Position numbers and translations under genes: made by a program. From Kordia antarctica (GTDB taxonomy: Bacteria > Bacteroidota > Bacteroidia > Flavobacteriales > Flavobacteriaceae): a stretch of DNA of 64,000 nt. The notes under the pieces were generated by a model, which was given only the letters and a program-made list of their open reading frames with translations, was not told where the DNA came from and did no database searches. The DNA is taken from positions 1,550,001 through 1,614,000 of the forward strand of contig NZ_CP019288.1 of assembly GCF_009901525.1 (NCBI RefSeq), written 5' to 3'. Below, piece after piece: positions 44,948-55,803 of this stretch (positions are counted from its first letter, which is position 1; every line of letters starts with the position of its first letter).

Positions 44948-46234
44948 TTATTGCTCTCCTAACTCAGCCAATTTAGCTTTCACTTTTTTGACTTTTTCAC
45001 TTTCTCCTAAGAAAGAATATAATCCTTTTAATTGCTTTAGGATACTAACATCATTGGGAACACTTTCAGAAATTCCTTCTAATACTGCTAATGACTTTCT
45101 ATACAATGCAGTTTGTTGCGCTTTGTATTCATCATATTTTCTGTTATCTGCTGATGAATTTCCTAGTTCGTTCATTTTATCAACAACATCTGACGACTCG
45201 TCTAAGTATGTTTTAGATAAGTTGATTGCTGCATTTACATATCCAGGATCTAATTCTAGTACTTTTTTGTATGCGGCTCTTGCCTCTTCAACATCACCAT
45301 TTTCAGCACTAATTACACCAATATTGTAATAAGAATCTACATCATTAGGGTTTTTAGCAATGATTTCTTGCATGATTTCTTTGAATTTTGCAGTATCTCC
45401 CATTTTGTAGTAGATGTTTCCTTTTGTCAATAAAAGTGAAGCATCATTAGGATTCATTGCAATTGCATCTTCTACGGCTGCTAAAGCTTTCTCATTGTCA
45501 CCAATATGGTTGGTGTAAATCCAAGAAATGTTTTTTACAATCTCTGGTAATCTAGATTTTGTTTTTTCTTCTGTTGGATTTGAATGTGATTTTACTCTTA
45601 CAGATACATCTCTTAATGTTTTTTCTGCGAACGATTCTTTTTTACCGTCTGCTACATTAATAGCATAATACTGAGTTTCTTCACCTGTATATCCTGTTTC
45701 TTTTAACTCTACATAATACTTTAAAGCAGTATCATAATCTTTTTCAGAAATTGAGTTCGATGCCGCGAAGTATAAGAAATTTTTATTTTCTGGCTGTAAT
45801 GTATACGATAAATACAATAGCTCTGAAGCTTTCTTATAGTTTTCTTCTTTTTGAGAGGCAATGGCTTTTTCAACAATTTTACTAATCATTGTTTGCAACA
45901 TTGGCTTCGCTTCTTTGGTGTATTCAAAATCTTTTTGCTCTTTTTCAAAAGCAAATAATTTATTGTAAGCATCACCAGCTATTTTTAAAGAAGCATCCGT
46001 ATCCATTCCTTTTTCAGCAAGTTCTTGATACGTTCTTCCTTTTAGAAAGTAATATTGTGCTTTGTATTTTGCATCAGCACTTTCTATTGTAGATGAAATA
46101 CTAGATAACGTTGCTTTAGCTTCTGTAGTGTTTCCTTTTTTCAATGCTTTCTCAACGGCTCTTAATTCTTTCTTTTGTGCAAAAGAAAATGCCGTAATTA
46201 ACATTGCTGAGAAAATTAAAATTGTTTTCTTCAT
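44948..46234 (-). CDS. Secreted/periplasmic TPR protein
   Basis: About 428 residues from the ATG at 46234, chosen because it begins a signal peptide (MKKTILIFSAMLITAFSFAQ); a longer frame to 46303 adds an unlikely Lys/Asn-rich extension into the gyrA end. At least six TPR-like helix pairs follow, for example NPNDASLLLTKGNIYYKMGD, NPNDVDSYYNIGVISAENGD and DPGYVNAAINLSKTYLDE. The C-terminus (VKKVKAKLAELGEQ) is a charged helix. Exported protein-protein interaction scaffold. It lies 34 bases downstream of gyrA on the same strand and is probably co-transcribed. Confidence 0.9.
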   Translation of the reverse strand: MKKTILIFSAMLITAFSFAQKKELRAVEKALKKGNTTEAKATLSSISSTIESADAKYKAQYYFLKGRTYQELAEKGMDTDASLKIAGDAYNKLFAFEKEQKDFEYTKEAKPMLQTMISKIVEKAIASQKEENYKKASELLYLSYTLQPENKNFLYFAASNSISEKDYDTALKYYVELKETGYTGEETQYYAINVADGKKESFAEKTLRDVSVRVKSHSNPTEEKTKSRLPEIVKNISWIYTNHIGDNEKALAAVEDAIAMNPNDASLLLTKGNIYYKMGDTAKFKEIMQEIIAKNPNDVDSYYNIGVISAENGDVEEARAAYKKVLELDPGYVNAAINLSKTYLDESSDVVDKMNELGNSSADNRKYDEYKAQQTALYRKSLAVLEGISESVPNDVSILKQLKGLYSFLGESEKVKKVKAKLAELGEQ

Positions 46235-46268
46235 TTTATAAATGTTTAGATAATTGAGGTTTTTGTTA

Positions 46269-48809
46269 TTATTCTTCTTCCGTTTCGTTGTCACTATTGT
46301 CATCTATATCAACAGCCGTGCCATCTTCTGTAACACCAGTGTTTTCAACATCTTCAACGTCTTCATCCTCATCTTCATTCTTCACTTTGGCTACCGCTGC
46401 AATAGAATCTTTTCCTTTTATGTTGATTAATCGAACTCCTTGCGTTGCTCTTCCCATTACTCTTAAATCAGAAACAGACATACGAATTGCAATACCAGAT
46501 TTGTTGATAATCATTAAACCATCATCGTCCGTTACGTTCTTAATCGCAACCAACTTTCCAGTTTTTTCCGTTACAGAAATGGTCTTTACTCCTTTTCCAC
46601 CACGGTTCGTAATTCGGTAATCTTCTAAGCTAGATCGTTTTCCATATCCATTTTCAGAAACTACTAAAATGTTGCTTTCCATATCGTTTACAGCAACCAT
46701 TCCTATAACTTCATCTTTTTCATTAGCGAGTCTAATTCCACGAACACCAGAAGCATTTCTTCCCATTGGTCGTGTTTTCTCTTCTTCAAATCGAATTGCT
46801 TTTCCAGATTTTACAGCTAACATTACTTGACTGTTTCCAGTAGTTAACTTTGCTTCTAACAGTTCATCGCCTTCTTTAATGGTAATTGCATTAATACCAT
46901 TGGTACGTGGACGAGAATACTGCTCCAAAGGTGTCTTTTTCACTTGACCTTTCTTCGTAGCCATAATCACATAGTGACTATTAATATATTCATCATCTTT
47001 TAAACTTTGTGTACAGATGAATGCTTTTACTTTATCATCTTTTTCAATGTTGATTAAGTTCTGAATTGCTCTTCCTTTAGATGCTTTACTTCCTTCTGGA
47101 ATTTCATATACACGCATCCAGAAACATTTTCCTTTTTGCGTAAAGAATAGCATATATTGGTGATTGGTTCCAACAAATAGATGCTCTAAGAAATCTTCGT
47201 TTCTAGTTGCACTTCCTTTTTGCCCAACGCCACCTCTATTTTGTTCTTTATATTCTGTTAATGAAGTACGCTTAATGTATCCTGCATGCGAAATTGTAAT
47301 AACTACTTTTTCATCAGGAATTAAATCTTCAATACTAACATCTCCACCAGCATATTCAATTAACGAACGTCTTTCATCTCCGTATTTATCTTTGATAACC
47401 GTAAGTTCTTCTTTGATGATGTCCATTCTTCTTGACTTATTTGCCAAAATATCACGGTAATCGTCAATGCTTTTCATGATGTCGTCGTACTCACCACGTA
47501 ACTTGTCTTGTTCCAGACCTGTTAACTGACGTAAACGCATTTCCACAATCGCTTTGGCTTGAATCTCTGTCAATTCAAAACGTGTGATCAAATTATTACG
47601 AGCATCTTCAGCATTTTGCGAACCTCTAATAATAGCAATTACCTCATCAATATTATCAGATGCAATAATTAAACCTTCTAAAATATGCGCGCGCTCTTCT
47701 GCTTTGCGTAATTCATATTCAGTTCTACGCGTTACAACTACATGTCTGTGTTCCACAAAGTGATGAATCATTTCTTTTAGATTCAATAATTGTGGACGTC
47801 CATGAACCAATGCAATATTATTTACACTGAATGATGATTGTAATGCAGTATACTTATATAATGTATTTAAGACAATATTTGGAATCGCATCACGCTTTAA
47901 GATATAAACGATACGCATTCCTTTTCTATCAGATTCATCACGAATCGTAGAAATACCATCAATTTTTTTATCATTTACCAAGTCAGCAGTTTTCTTAATC
48001 ATGTCTGCTTTATTGACTTGATATGGAATTTCAGTTACAATAATACATTCTCTACCTTGCACTTCTTCCATCGTAGCTTTCGCACGCATGACAACTTTTC
48101 CTCGTCCTGTTTTAAACGCTTCACGAACACCATCATATCCATAGATAATTCCACCTGTTGGAAAATCGGGTGCTTTTACGTGTTGAATCAACTCATCAAT
48201 TTCGATGTCATTGTTTTCAATATACGCATGAATTCCATCAATAACTTCTGATAAATTGTGTGGCGGCATATTTGTTGCCATACCAACTGCAATCCCTGAT
48301 GCTCCATTAATTAACAAACCTGGAACTCTTGTAGGCAATACTGTTGGTTCTTTTAAGGTGTCATCAAAGTTCAAAGAATGATCAACGGTGTCTTTGTCAA
48401 TATCTGCCAACATATCGTCAGCTATCTTGCGCATTCTTGCTTCCGTATAACGCATTGCTGCAGGACTATCTCCATCAATAGATCCGAAGTTACCTTGTCC
48501 ATCTACTAGCATATAACGCAAACTCCATTCTTGCGCCATACGAACCATTGCGTCGTATACAGATGTATCTCCGTGTGGGTGATACTTACCTAATACTTCT
48601 CCAACAATTCTTGCAGATTTCTTATGAGCCGAGCCAGACCGAACTCCGAGTTCATGCATTCCAAACAATACTCTACGATGTACGGGTTTCATACCATCTC
48701 TTACATCTGGAAGCGCACGTGACACAATGACTGACATCGAATAATCGATGTAAGCAGACTTCATCTCATCTTCAATATTAATAGGGATTAATTTTTCTCC
48801 TTCTGCCAT
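46269..48809 (-). CDS. gyrA: DNA gyrase subunit A
   Basis: An 846-residue type II topoisomerase A subunit. The N-terminal winged-helix/tower (IDYSMSVIVSRALPDVRDGMKPVHRR) comes first, with the active Tyr121 in AAMRYTEARM. The quinolone region reads HGDTSVYDAMV (Thr82 at the Ser83 position and Asp86 at the Asp87 position of E. coli). A GyrA-box-like QNRGGVGQKG opens the beta-pinwheel (about 525-810), and a very acidic tail (EDEDEDVEDVE...) ends it. Works with GyrB to supercoil DNA in the cytoplasm. The QRDR Thr is the normal state for many Bacteroidetes, not evidence of resistance. Confidence 0.97.
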   Translation of the reverse strand: MAEGEKLIPINIEDEMKSAYIDYSMSVIVSRALPDVRDGMKPVHRRVLFGMHELGVRSGSAHKKSARIVGEVLGKYHPHGDTSVYDAMVRMAQEWSLRYMLVDGQGNFGSIDGDSPAAMRYTEARMRKIADDMLADIDKDTVDHSLNFDDTLKEPTVLPTRVPGLLINGASGIAVGMATNMPPHNLSEVIDGIHAYIENNDIEIDELIQHVKAPDFPTGGIIYGYDGVREAFKTGRGKVVMRAKATMEEVQGRECIIVTEIPYQVNKADMIKKTADLVNDKKIDGISTIRDESDRKGMRIVYILKRDAIPNIVLNTLYKYTALQSSFSVNNIALVHGRPQLLNLKEMIHHFVEHRHVVVTRRTEYELRKAEERAHILEGLIIASDNIDEVIAIIRGSQNAEDARNNLITRFELTEIQAKAIVEMRLRQLTGLEQDKLRGEYDDIMKSIDDYRDILANKSRRMDIIKEELTVIKDKYGDERRSLIEYAGGDVSIEDLIPDEKVVITISHAGYIKRTSLTEYKEQNRGGVGQKGSATRNEDFLEHLFVGTNHQYMLFFTQKGKCFWMRVYEIPEGSKASKGRAIQNLINIEKDDKVKAFICTQSLKDDEYINSHYVIMATKKGQVKKTPLEQYSRPRTNGINAITIKEGDELLEAKLTTGNSQVMLAVKSGKAIRFEEEKTRPMGRNASGVRGIRLANEKDEVIGMVAVNDMESNILVVSENGYGKRSSLEDYRITNRGGKGVKTISVTEKTGKLVAIKNVTDDDGLMIINKSGIAIRMSVSDLRVMGRATQGVRLINIKGKDSIAAVAKVKNEDEDEDVEDVENTGVTEDGTAVDIDDNSDNETEEE

Positions 48810-49069
48810 GTATTTTATATTTTAATATTTCGAGTTTTACAAATCGGGTCAATATACAACATTTGCTAGTATTCAGAGATGATTTCAATAAGCATTTTAA
48901 CGTTTTTTTATTAACAATTTTTAATAAGTTTTTTTGATAATTTAATAATATAATTTTTGAATTTGAAGTTTTTTTTCGTCTATTAGCTTACATAACCTTT
49001 CATCACGGAACAATTTTTGTATTATCCGTATTGAAATATTAATTTTAAGGTCGAAAGGAAACTAGATTT

Positions 49070-51625
49070 ATGGATGATAATTTTTCCCCAAGAGTAAAAG
49101 ATGTAATCGCCTACAGTAAAGAAGAAGCACTGCGTTTAGGCCACGATTTTATTGGCACAGAACACTTAATGCTTGGACTTCTTAGAGACGGAAATGGCAA
49201 AGCAATTAATATTTTAAACGCACTTGAAGTGGATTTGACTCACTTGCGGCGTAAAGTAGAGATTCTAAGTCCCGCAAACCCAAATGTGGCAGTAGCTCCA
49301 AACGAAAAGCGAAATTTACACTTAACGCGTCAAGCTGAAAGAGCGCTTAAAACGACATTTTTAGAAGCCAAACTTTTTCAAAGTTCTTCTATCAATACCG
49401 CACATTTATTATTGTGCATCTTACGAAACGAAAACGATCCGACAACAAAGCTACTAAATAAGCTTAAAGTGGATTATGATAATGTTAAAGAACAATTTAA
49501 GTATATGATAACAAACGATGACGATTATATAGACACTCCACGTTCAGAATCATATTCTGATGACAATAGTGGATCACAAGAACCTTCAAAAGAAAATCCT
49601 TTTGGAGCTTCTAATGCTGGCGGAAAAGTCAATAAAAAATCCAAAACACCTGTATTAGACAATTTCGGAAGAGATTTAACAGCTATGGCTGAAGAAGGAA
49701 AATTGGATCCTGTTGTTGGACGTGAAAAAGAAATAGAACGTGTTTCTCAAATTTTGAGTAGACGTAAAAAGAACAATCCAATATTAATTGGAGAACCTGG
49801 TGTTGGTAAATCTGCCATTGCAGAAGGTTTAGCAAACAGAATCATAAAACGCAAAGTATCACGTATTTTATTCAATAAAAGAGTCGTTACGTTAGACTTA
49901 GCAAGCTTAGTAGCTGGAACAAAATACAGAGGTCAGTTTGAAGAACGCATGAAAGCGGTTATGAATGAATTGGAGAAGAACGATGATATTATTCTCTTCA
50001 TTGATGAAATTCATACCATTGTTGGTGCTGGTGGCGCAACTGGAAGTTTAGATGCTTCTAACATGTTTAAACCTGCGTTAGCAAGAGGTGAACTGCAATG
50101 TATTGGAGCAACAACATTAGACGAATACAGACAACATATTGAAAAAGATGGTGCACTAGAAAGACGTTTCCAAAAAGTGGTGGTTCAACCTACTACGGTA
50201 GATGAAACGATAGAAATTCTAGAGAATATCAAAGATAAATACGAAGAACATCATAATGTACGTTACACACCAGAAGCTATTAGAGCCTGTGTTATGCTTA
50301 CAAATAGATACATGAGCGATCGTTTCTTGCCAGACAAAGCTATTGATGCTTTGGATGAAGCAGGTTCAAGAGTTCACATTATAAATATTGATGTTCCTAA
50401 GCAAATTCTTGATTTAGAACGTCAACTAGAAGAAGTGCGTGAACTTAAAAATTCTGTCGTTAAAAAACAGAAATATGAAGAAGCTGCCAAATTAAGAGAC
50501 GACGAAAAACGTATTGAAAAAGAATTGGCAATTTCTCAAGAAAAGTGGGAAGAAGAATCCAAACAACACAAAGAAATTGTAAGTGAAGATAATGTAGCTG
50601 ATGTAGTTTCCATGATGACAGGAATTCCTGTGAACAGAATTGCACAAAAAGAAAGTAACAAACTAGCACAACTTCCTGAATTAATCAAAGGAAAAGTAAT
50701 AGGACAAGACGAAGCCGTTGGAAAAGTTGTAAAAGCGATTCAGCGTAATCGTGCAGGACTTAAAGATCCAAACAAACCAATCGGTTCATTTATCTTTTTA
50801 GGGCAAACTGGAGTTGGAAAAACACAGTTAGCTAAGGTATTGGCTAGTGAGTTATTTGATTCAGATGAAGCTTTGATCAGAATTGACATGAGTGAATACA
50901 TGGAAAAATTCGCGATTTCACGTTTAGTTGGTGCGCCTCCAGGATATGTTGGATATGAAGAAGGTGGACAACTAACGGAAAAAGTTAGAAGAAAACCATA
51001 TGCTGTTATTTTGCTTGATGAGGTTGAAAAAGCGCATCCAGATGTATTCAATATGCTATTACAAGTATTAGATGATGGGTTTTTAACAGACAGTTTAGGA
51101 AGAAAAATTGATTTCAGAAATACCATTATCATTATGACATCAAATATTGGTGCGCGTAAACTGAAAGATTTTGGTGCTGGTGTTGGTTTTGGTACGAATG
51201 CTCAAAAATCACAAGCAGACGATCATGCAAGAGGTGTGATTGAAAATGCGTTGAAAAAAGCGTTTGCTCCTGAATTTTTAAACAGAATTGACGATGTTGT
51301 TATTTTCAATGCCTTAGAACGTGAACACATTCACAAAATTATTGACATTGAAATTGCTAAATTATATGCTAGAATTGAAGGTTTAGGATATGATTTGTCA
51401 CTAACCGACAAAGCAAAAGACTATATCGCTGACAAAGGATTTGATAGACAATATGGTGCAAGACCTTTAAAAAGAGCCATTCAAAAATATATTGAAGATG
51501 CACTTGCAGAAGAAATCATTACTTCAAAAATTCATGAAGGCGATAAAATCTTCATGGATTTAGATGAAACAAATGACGAACTCACTATTAAAATTGAAAA
51601 AGCTGAAAAACCAGCTAAATCATAA
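49070..51625 (+). CDS. clpC: ATP-dependent Clp protease ATP-binding subunit ClpC
   Basis: An 851-residue Hsp100 unfoldase. The N domain (1-145) has paired Clp repeats ([20 protein letters not shown]). AAA1 carries Walker A GEPGVGKS (about 241) and Walker B ILFIDEIH. The middle region contains a UVR motif ([19 protein letters not shown]), typical of ClpC rather than ClpB. AAA2 carries GQTGVGKT (about 582) and VILLDEVEK, and a ClpP-contact region lies in the last 150 residues. It feeds substrates to ClpP. Divergent from gyrA, with a 260-base shared upstream region that contains both promoters. Confidence 0.97.
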   Translation: MDDNFSPRVKDVIAYSKEEALRLGHDFIGTEHLMLGLLRDGNGKAINILNALEVDLTHLRRKVEILSPANPNVAVAPNEKRNLHLTRQAERALKTTFLEAKLFQSSSINTAHLLLCILRNENDPTTKLLNKLKVDYDNVKEQFKYMITNDDDYIDTPRSESYSDDNSGSQEPSKENPFGASNAGGKVNKKSKTPVLDNFGRDLTAMAEEGKLDPVVGREKEIERVSQILSRRKKNNPILIGEPGVGKSAIAEGLANRIIKRKVSRILFNKRVVTLDLASLVAGTKYRGQFEERMKAVMNELEKNDDIILFIDEIHTIVGAGGATGSLDASNMFKPALARGELQCIGATTLDEYRQHIEKDGALERRFQKVVVQPTTVDETIEILENIKDKYEEHHNVRYTPEAIRACVMLTNRYMSDRFLPDKAIDALDEAGSRVHIINIDVPKQILDLERQLEEVRELKNSVVKKQKYEEAAKLRDDEKRIEKELAISQEKWEEESKQHKEIVSEDNVADVVSMMTGIPVNRIAQKESNKLAQLPELIKGKVIGQDEAVGKVVKAIQRNRAGLKDPNKPIGSFIFLGQTGVGKTQLAKVLASELFDSDEALIRIDMSEYMEKFAISRLVGAPPGYVGYEEGGQLTEKVRRKPYAVILLDEVEKAHPDVFNMLLQVLDDGFLTDSLGRKIDFRNTIIIMTSNIGARKLKDFGAGVGFGTNAQKSQADDHARGVIENALKKAFAPEFLNRIDDVVIFNALEREHIHKIIDIEIAKLYARIEGLGYDLSLTDKAKDYIADKGFDRQYGARPLKRAIQKYIEDALAEEIITSKIHEGDKIFMDLDETNDELTIKIEKAEKPAKS

Positions 51626-51643
51626 AACTAAGATTTAGCTTAC

Positions 51644-51690
51644 AAAAAGGTAAAATCCTACTTTACAGCAAAGTAGGATTTTACCTTTTT
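51644..51690. terminator. Long-stem terminator after clpC
   Basis: Arms GGTAAAATCCTACTTT and AAAGTAGGATTTTACC, flanked by A's and a T run, form a perfect stem of about 20 bases with a 5-base loop, 18 bases after the clpC stop. Confidence 0.9.
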
Positions 51691-51817
51691 ACTAGTTTTC
51701 GTGTTGTTTGAAGATGAAAATAGGTATTTTATCTAAATTACTTCCAAATAACACTAAAAATTGTATGCACGCATAGTTATTTTCTAGTTTAGCCTCCAAA
51801 TCAAACTAGTATCGCAG

Positions 51818-52240
51818 ATGTATATCCCTGGAAAACAACTCAAAAACACCTACACTTTCGAATATGGAACGTTGTATATGTATACCGATTTAGTCGTTGT
51901 AGAGATTAATGAAGGAGAACATGTTACAATTGAAATGATGATTACTTTCTTTCAATTCTTTCTTGAAAATTATAAAATTCCTTTCGGATATGTATCCTAC
52001 AGGAAAAATTCCTATTCAATAGATCCACAAGTATACAAAATGCTTCCAAAAAATGATTTACTAAAAGGCATTGCGGTAGTTTCCACTCAAAAATTTTCTT
52101 GCTTAACTGCACTTGTAGAAAAAAAATTCTGCATAGGACGTTATGAATTATTTACAACTATGGACGCTGCTGTAAATTGGCTAGATGAAATCATTCCTTT
52201 AGAAAATAATTATACGAGTATGTCAAATCACACTATATAA
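51818..52240 (+). CDS. Hypothetical protein, STAS/SpoIIAA-like small family, copy 1
   Basis: A 140-residue soluble protein. Alternating strands and helices (YMYTDLVVVEINEGEHVTIEMM, then PFGYVSYRKNSYSIDPQVYKML, then LKGIAVVSTQKFSC) resemble the STAS/SpoIIAA-like fold common in flavobacterial orphan proteins. It shares the xKNSYxxDPxxY core with the gene at 52362 and is its paralog. No membrane or signal segment. I do not recognise a named function. Confidence 0.8.
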   Translation: MYIPGKQLKNTYTFEYGTLYMYTDLVVVEINEGEHVTIEMMITFFQFFLENYKIPFGYVSYRKNSYSIDPQVYKMLPKNDLLKGIAVVSTQKFSCLTALVEKKFCIGRYELFTTMDAAVNWLDEIIPLENNYTSMSNHTI

Positions 52241-52361
52241 CAAACTCTAAAATTAGTATTCGCAATAAAAACCGTGAATGTCTTACTCATTTATGCAGTT
52301 CATCTATTTTTTTCGGAGATGAAAATAAAAAAACCTATATTTAATATAAACGATTAATTAC

Positions 52362-52754
52362 GTGGAAATAGCTAACGAAAATACAAATTCATACCTAAAA
52401 AGATATATTTTACAAATAGGTGAAATAGAAATCTATGACGATTATATGCTTGCACAACTGAATGAAGGCATTACAATTGATGTTGATACTGTTCGCGAAA
52501 TTCAATCAATTGGCGGCAAACATTTTCCAACAGAGCCTTTTGCATATATCACCGTTCGAAAAAACTCGTATGCCGTTGATCCGACTATATATTTAAAGGT
52601 ATTTGAAGTTGAAAACTTAAAAGCAATTGCTATAGTTTCAGAAAAATTTATAGACGTTCATAATATTAAAATTGAACAACATTTTTTTAATAAACCAATG
52701 AACATCTTCAAAACACTTCCTGAAGCAGTTACTTGGGTAAAATCACACTTGTAA
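52362..52754 (+). CDS. Hypothetical protein, same small family, copy 2
   Basis: A 130-residue protein with GTG start; no nearby ATG would keep the first strand. Blocks: EIYDDYMLAQLNEGITIDVDTV, PFAYITVRKNSYAVDPTIYLKV, LKAIAIVSEKF and a C-terminal NIFKTLPEAVTWVKSHL that matches ELFTTMDAAVNWLDE of the upstream paralog. The two are separated by 121 AT-rich bases, so they may have separate promoters. Likely a small ligand- or protein-binding domain; function unknown. Confidence 0.8.
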   Translation: MEIANENTNSYLKRYILQIGEIEIYDDYMLAQLNEGITIDVDTVREIQSIGGKHFPTEPFAYITVRKNSYAVDPTIYLKVFEVENLKAIAIVSEKFIDVHNIKIEQHFFNKPMNIFKTLPEAVTWVKSHL

Positions 52755-52767
52755 AATCTTCAAAAAA

Positions 52768-54300
52768 TTAATCAAACAACACCTCATTTTCAACATTCGT
52801 ATTCTGAATAAATGACAAAGTGTCACGAATAGCAATGTGCAATTCTCTATCTTCATCTACAAACGGAACTTCAACTCTATACATTTGTAAAAACGTTTCT
52901 ATAAATCCCGAACTCTTCAATGGCGCTCTAAACACCAATGCTTGTGAAGCGTTTAACAATTCAATTGCCAATATACGTTCAATATTATCAACCACTTTCT
53001 TTGCTTTCGTAGCCGCATTTGCGCCCATACTTACATGATCTTCTTGTCCGTTAGACGAAACAATGGAATCAATACTTGCAGGTGTTGCATATTGTTTATT
53101 CTGACTTACAATACTTGCCGCTGTATATTGCGGAATCATAAAACCAGAGTTTAATCCTGGATTATTCACTAAAAAATCTGGCAAACCTCTCAAACCTGAA
53201 ACCAATTGAAACGTTCTGCGTTCAGAAATATTTCCAAGTTCTGCCATTGCAATCGCCAAATAATCAAGCGCTAAAGCTAAAGGTTGTCCGTGAAAATTTC
53301 CTCCAGAAATAATTGCATCTTCTTGAATAAAAATATTTGGATTATCGGTTACTGAATTAATTTCAGTTTCAAATGTTTTTCTAATAAAAGCCAAAGTATC
53401 TTTCGTTGCGCCATGCACTTGCGGAACACATCGAAACGAATACGGATCTTGCACATGTTTCTTTTCTTGCGAAATTAACTCGCTACCTTCTACAAACTCT
53501 TGCACTCTTTTTGCCGTTTTCAATTGTCCATTATGCGGACGAATCAAATGAATCAAATCATTAAACGGCTCCAATCTACCATCAAAAGCTTCCAACGAAA
53601 TTGCCGCAAAGAAATCTGCGAAATATGATAATTTATACGATTTTAAAAGCATATGTACGCCATACGCGCTCATAAACTGCGTTCCGTTTAACAATGCCAA
53701 ACCTTCTTTTGCTTTCAATTCAATTGGTTGCCAATCAAATTCGGCTAAAACTTCTGCGGAAGCAACTTCTTTTCCTTTATAATATACGCTTCCTTTTCCC
53801 AAAAGCGGTAATGACAAATGTGCCAAAGGTGCTAAATCGCCAGAAGCTCCTAGCGAACCTTGTTCAAAAATTACAGGTAAAATATCATGATTATAAAAAT
53901 CGATCAAACGCTGCACAGTTTCCAATTGCACACCTGAATGTCCATAACTTAACGATTGCACTTTGAGTAACAACATCAACTTTACAATCTCTTGTGGTAC
54001 GCGATCTCCAGTTCCGCAAGCATGCGACATCACTAAATTTTCTTGTAATTTTGATAAATGTTCATCTGAAATTTTTACATTACACAACGAACCAAATCCT
54101 GTATTAATACCATAAATAGGTGCTTTCTGATCCTTTAAACGTTGTTCTAAATATTCGCGACACGCTATAATTTTAGCAGATGCAGTTTCTGACAATGTCA
54201 ATGTTGCATTGGAATGTAACAAGTCTTGAATAGCCGTAATATCTAAAATGTGTGAACTTATTTCGTGTGTCATGATGTTGTTGTTCAAATTATCTTTCAA
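52768..54300 (-). CDS. hutH: Histidine ammonia-lyase
   Basis: A 510-residue MIO-dependent lyase. The Ala-Ser-Gly that forms the cofactor is in EQGSLGASGDLAPLAHLSL, preceded by YGINTGFGSL. The substrate-side VQDPYSFRCVPQVHGA and SGGNFHGQPLALALD blocks are complete. It deaminates L-histidine to urocanate. A second in-frame ATG at 54273 (MTHEISSHILD) may be the true start and would give about 501 residues, close to usual HutH. No other hut gene is in the window. An aromatic aminomutase of the same family is less likely given the HutH-type motifs. Confidence 0.93.
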   Translation of the reverse strand: MKDNLNNNIMTHEISSHILDITAIQDLLHSNATLTLSETASAKIIACREYLEQRLKDQKAPIYGINTGFGSLCNVKISDEHLSKLQENLVMSHACGTGDRVPQEIVKLMLLLKVQSLSYGHSGVQLETVQRLIDFYNHDILPVIFEQGSLGASGDLAPLAHLSLPLLGKGSVYYKGKEVASAEVLAEFDWQPIELKAKEGLALLNGTQFMSAYGVHMLLKSYKLSYFADFFAAISLEAFDGRLEPFNDLIHLIRPHNGQLKTAKRVQEFVEGSELISQEKKHVQDPYSFRCVPQVHGATKDTLAFIRKTFETEINSVTDNPNIFIQEDAIISGGNFHGQPLALALDYLAIAMAELGNISERRTFQLVSGLRGLPDFLVNNPGLNSGFMIPQYTAASIVSQNKQYATPASIDSIVSSNGQEDHVSMGANAATKAKKVVDNIERILAIELLNASQALVFRAPLKSSGFIETFLQMYRVEVPFVDEDRELHIAIRDTLSFIQNTNVENEVLFD

Positions 54301-54395
54301 AAGTCAAAATTCAAACTGTATTAACCAAATAATTGTTAATAATTTATTGATTAAAAAAAGAATCCTTTAAATTTGAACAAACAAACTTTAAAAAA

Positions 54396-55739
54396 ATGAA
54401 AAAATTATTGCTATTAATTGCAGTATTTGCAATCTTTTCGTGTGAAAATGAGCCGAAAATAGACTACGCCTTATTTTCTGGAAAAATAGAAAATCCAAAA
54501 GATACTAAAATAGTCGTTTTAGGAAACGATTATGAAAAAGAAATCAAATTAAACGACGATGGAACATTTGCAGATACACTTCGTGTTGACACAGGTTATT
54601 ATATGTTAGTTCATGGAAGAGAACGTTCTTCTTTCTTTATTTCTCCAGGTAACGATTTAAAAATGTCCTTAGACACTAAAAAATTTGATGAAACTCTTGT
54701 ATACGAAGGAACAGGAGCTATAAACAACAACTACTTAGCTTCAAAATATTTAGCCAATGAAAACTTAAATCCTCAAGAGGTATACGCATTAGAAGAAGCC
54801 GAATTTTTAAAAATAATTGAAGAAAAAAAAACTGATGCGGAAACAAAGTTAAAAGAATCTAAAGATTTAGATGAAGATTTTATAGTCTTAGAAAAAAAAG
54901 CAATCAACTATGAATATTTAGCCAATCTTTCAAGATATCCATCTTACCATGCGCACTACGCAAAAAAACCAGCATACAAGGCTTCGGAAAACTTGTTAAA
55001 GCCTTTGGATGAATTCGATTATGATAATGCGGAAGACTTTCGCAATTATGATTCTTATCAAAATATTGTGCTAGATTACTTCATGGAAAAAGTGATCACC
55101 GACTCAATAACAATAGAAACTTTAGCGACAATAAAAGGGCTTAAATCTCAGAATATTAAAAATGATTTAGCTGCTCAATTATCATATGGAATTTCATCAT
55201 CTAACGAGAATTCTGAAAAATTATATAATACTATTCAAGAAATTTCTACGGAAAAAAAATTGAAAGAGGAAGTTACTAAAAAGTATAATAAAATTAAAGC
55301 ATTAATAGCGGGAACAGATTCTCCAAAATTTAATTATGAAAATCACAAAGGTGGAAAAACATCATTAGAAAATTTAAAAGGAAAATATGTATATATTGAT
55401 GTTTGGGCAACTTGGTGCGGACCTTGTATAGCGGAAATTCCTTCTTTGAAAAAAATAGAAGCCGATTATCATAATAAGAAAATTGAATTTGTTTCTATTT
55501 CCATAGATACGCCAAAAGCATATGAAACATGGAAAAAAATGGTTGCTGATAAAAGCTTAGGCGGAATTCAATTGATTGCGGATGATGCTAGAAATGAATC
55601 GAGTTTTATAAACGCGTATGCGATAGAAACCATTCCAAGATTTATCTTAATCAATCCAGAAGGAAAAATTGTAAATGCTGATGCACCAAGACCATCTAGT
55701 CCTAAATTAATAGAACTATTCAATGAGTTGAAAATTTAA
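54396..55739 (+). CDS. TlpA/ResA-like thioredoxin lipoprotein
   Basis: A 447-residue exported protein. A lipoprotein signal (LLLIAVFAIFSC, lipid Cys16) is followed by an N-terminal DUF4369-like region (about 20-110, FSGKIENPKDTKIVVLG ... YYMLVHGRERSSFFISPG), a helical middle, and a C-terminal thioredoxin domain (about 305-447). The redox motif is WATWCGPC and the cis-Pro region TIPRFILINPEG. It is anchored in the periplasm or outer membrane and probably reduces disulfides in exported proteins; the reductant is not in the window. A common flavobacterial architecture. Confidence 0.9.
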   Translation: MKKLLLLIAVFAIFSCENEPKIDYALFSGKIENPKDTKIVVLGNDYEKEIKLNDDGTFADTLRVDTGYYMLVHGRERSSFFISPGNDLKMSLDTKKFDETLVYEGTGAINNNYLASKYLANENLNPQEVYALEEAEFLKIIEEKKTDAETKLKESKDLDEDFIVLEKKAINYEYLANLSRYPSYHAHYAKKPAYKASENLLKPLDEFDYDNAEDFRNYDSYQNIVLDYFMEKVITDSITIETLATIKGLKSQNIKNDLAAQLSYGISSSNENSEKLYNTIQEISTEKKLKEEVTKKYNKIKALIAGTDSPKFNYENHKGGKTSLENLKGKYVYIDVWATWCGPCIAEIPSLKKIEADYHNKKIEFVSISIDTPKAYETWKKMVADKSLGGIQLIADDARNESSFINAYAIETIPRFILINPEGKIVNADAPRPSSPKLIELFNELKI

Positions 55740-55761
55740 CTTTCACTCAAAATAACAACAT

Positions 55762-55803
55762 AAATAAATCGCCTTGAATTTCTATATTCAAGGCGATTTA
55801 TTT
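55762..55803. terminator. Bidirectional terminator
   Basis: Stem AAATAAATCGCCTTGAA / TTCAAGGCGATTTATTT with an 8-base loop, sitting exactly between the convergent stops of the TlpA-like and NAD(P)HX repair genes. Confidence 0.85.

Noticed and set aside
46269-48809. Quinolone-resistance mutation in GyrA (Thr at the Ser83 position)
   Set aside because: A polar residue at that position is common in Bacteroidetes; no evidence of selected resistance.
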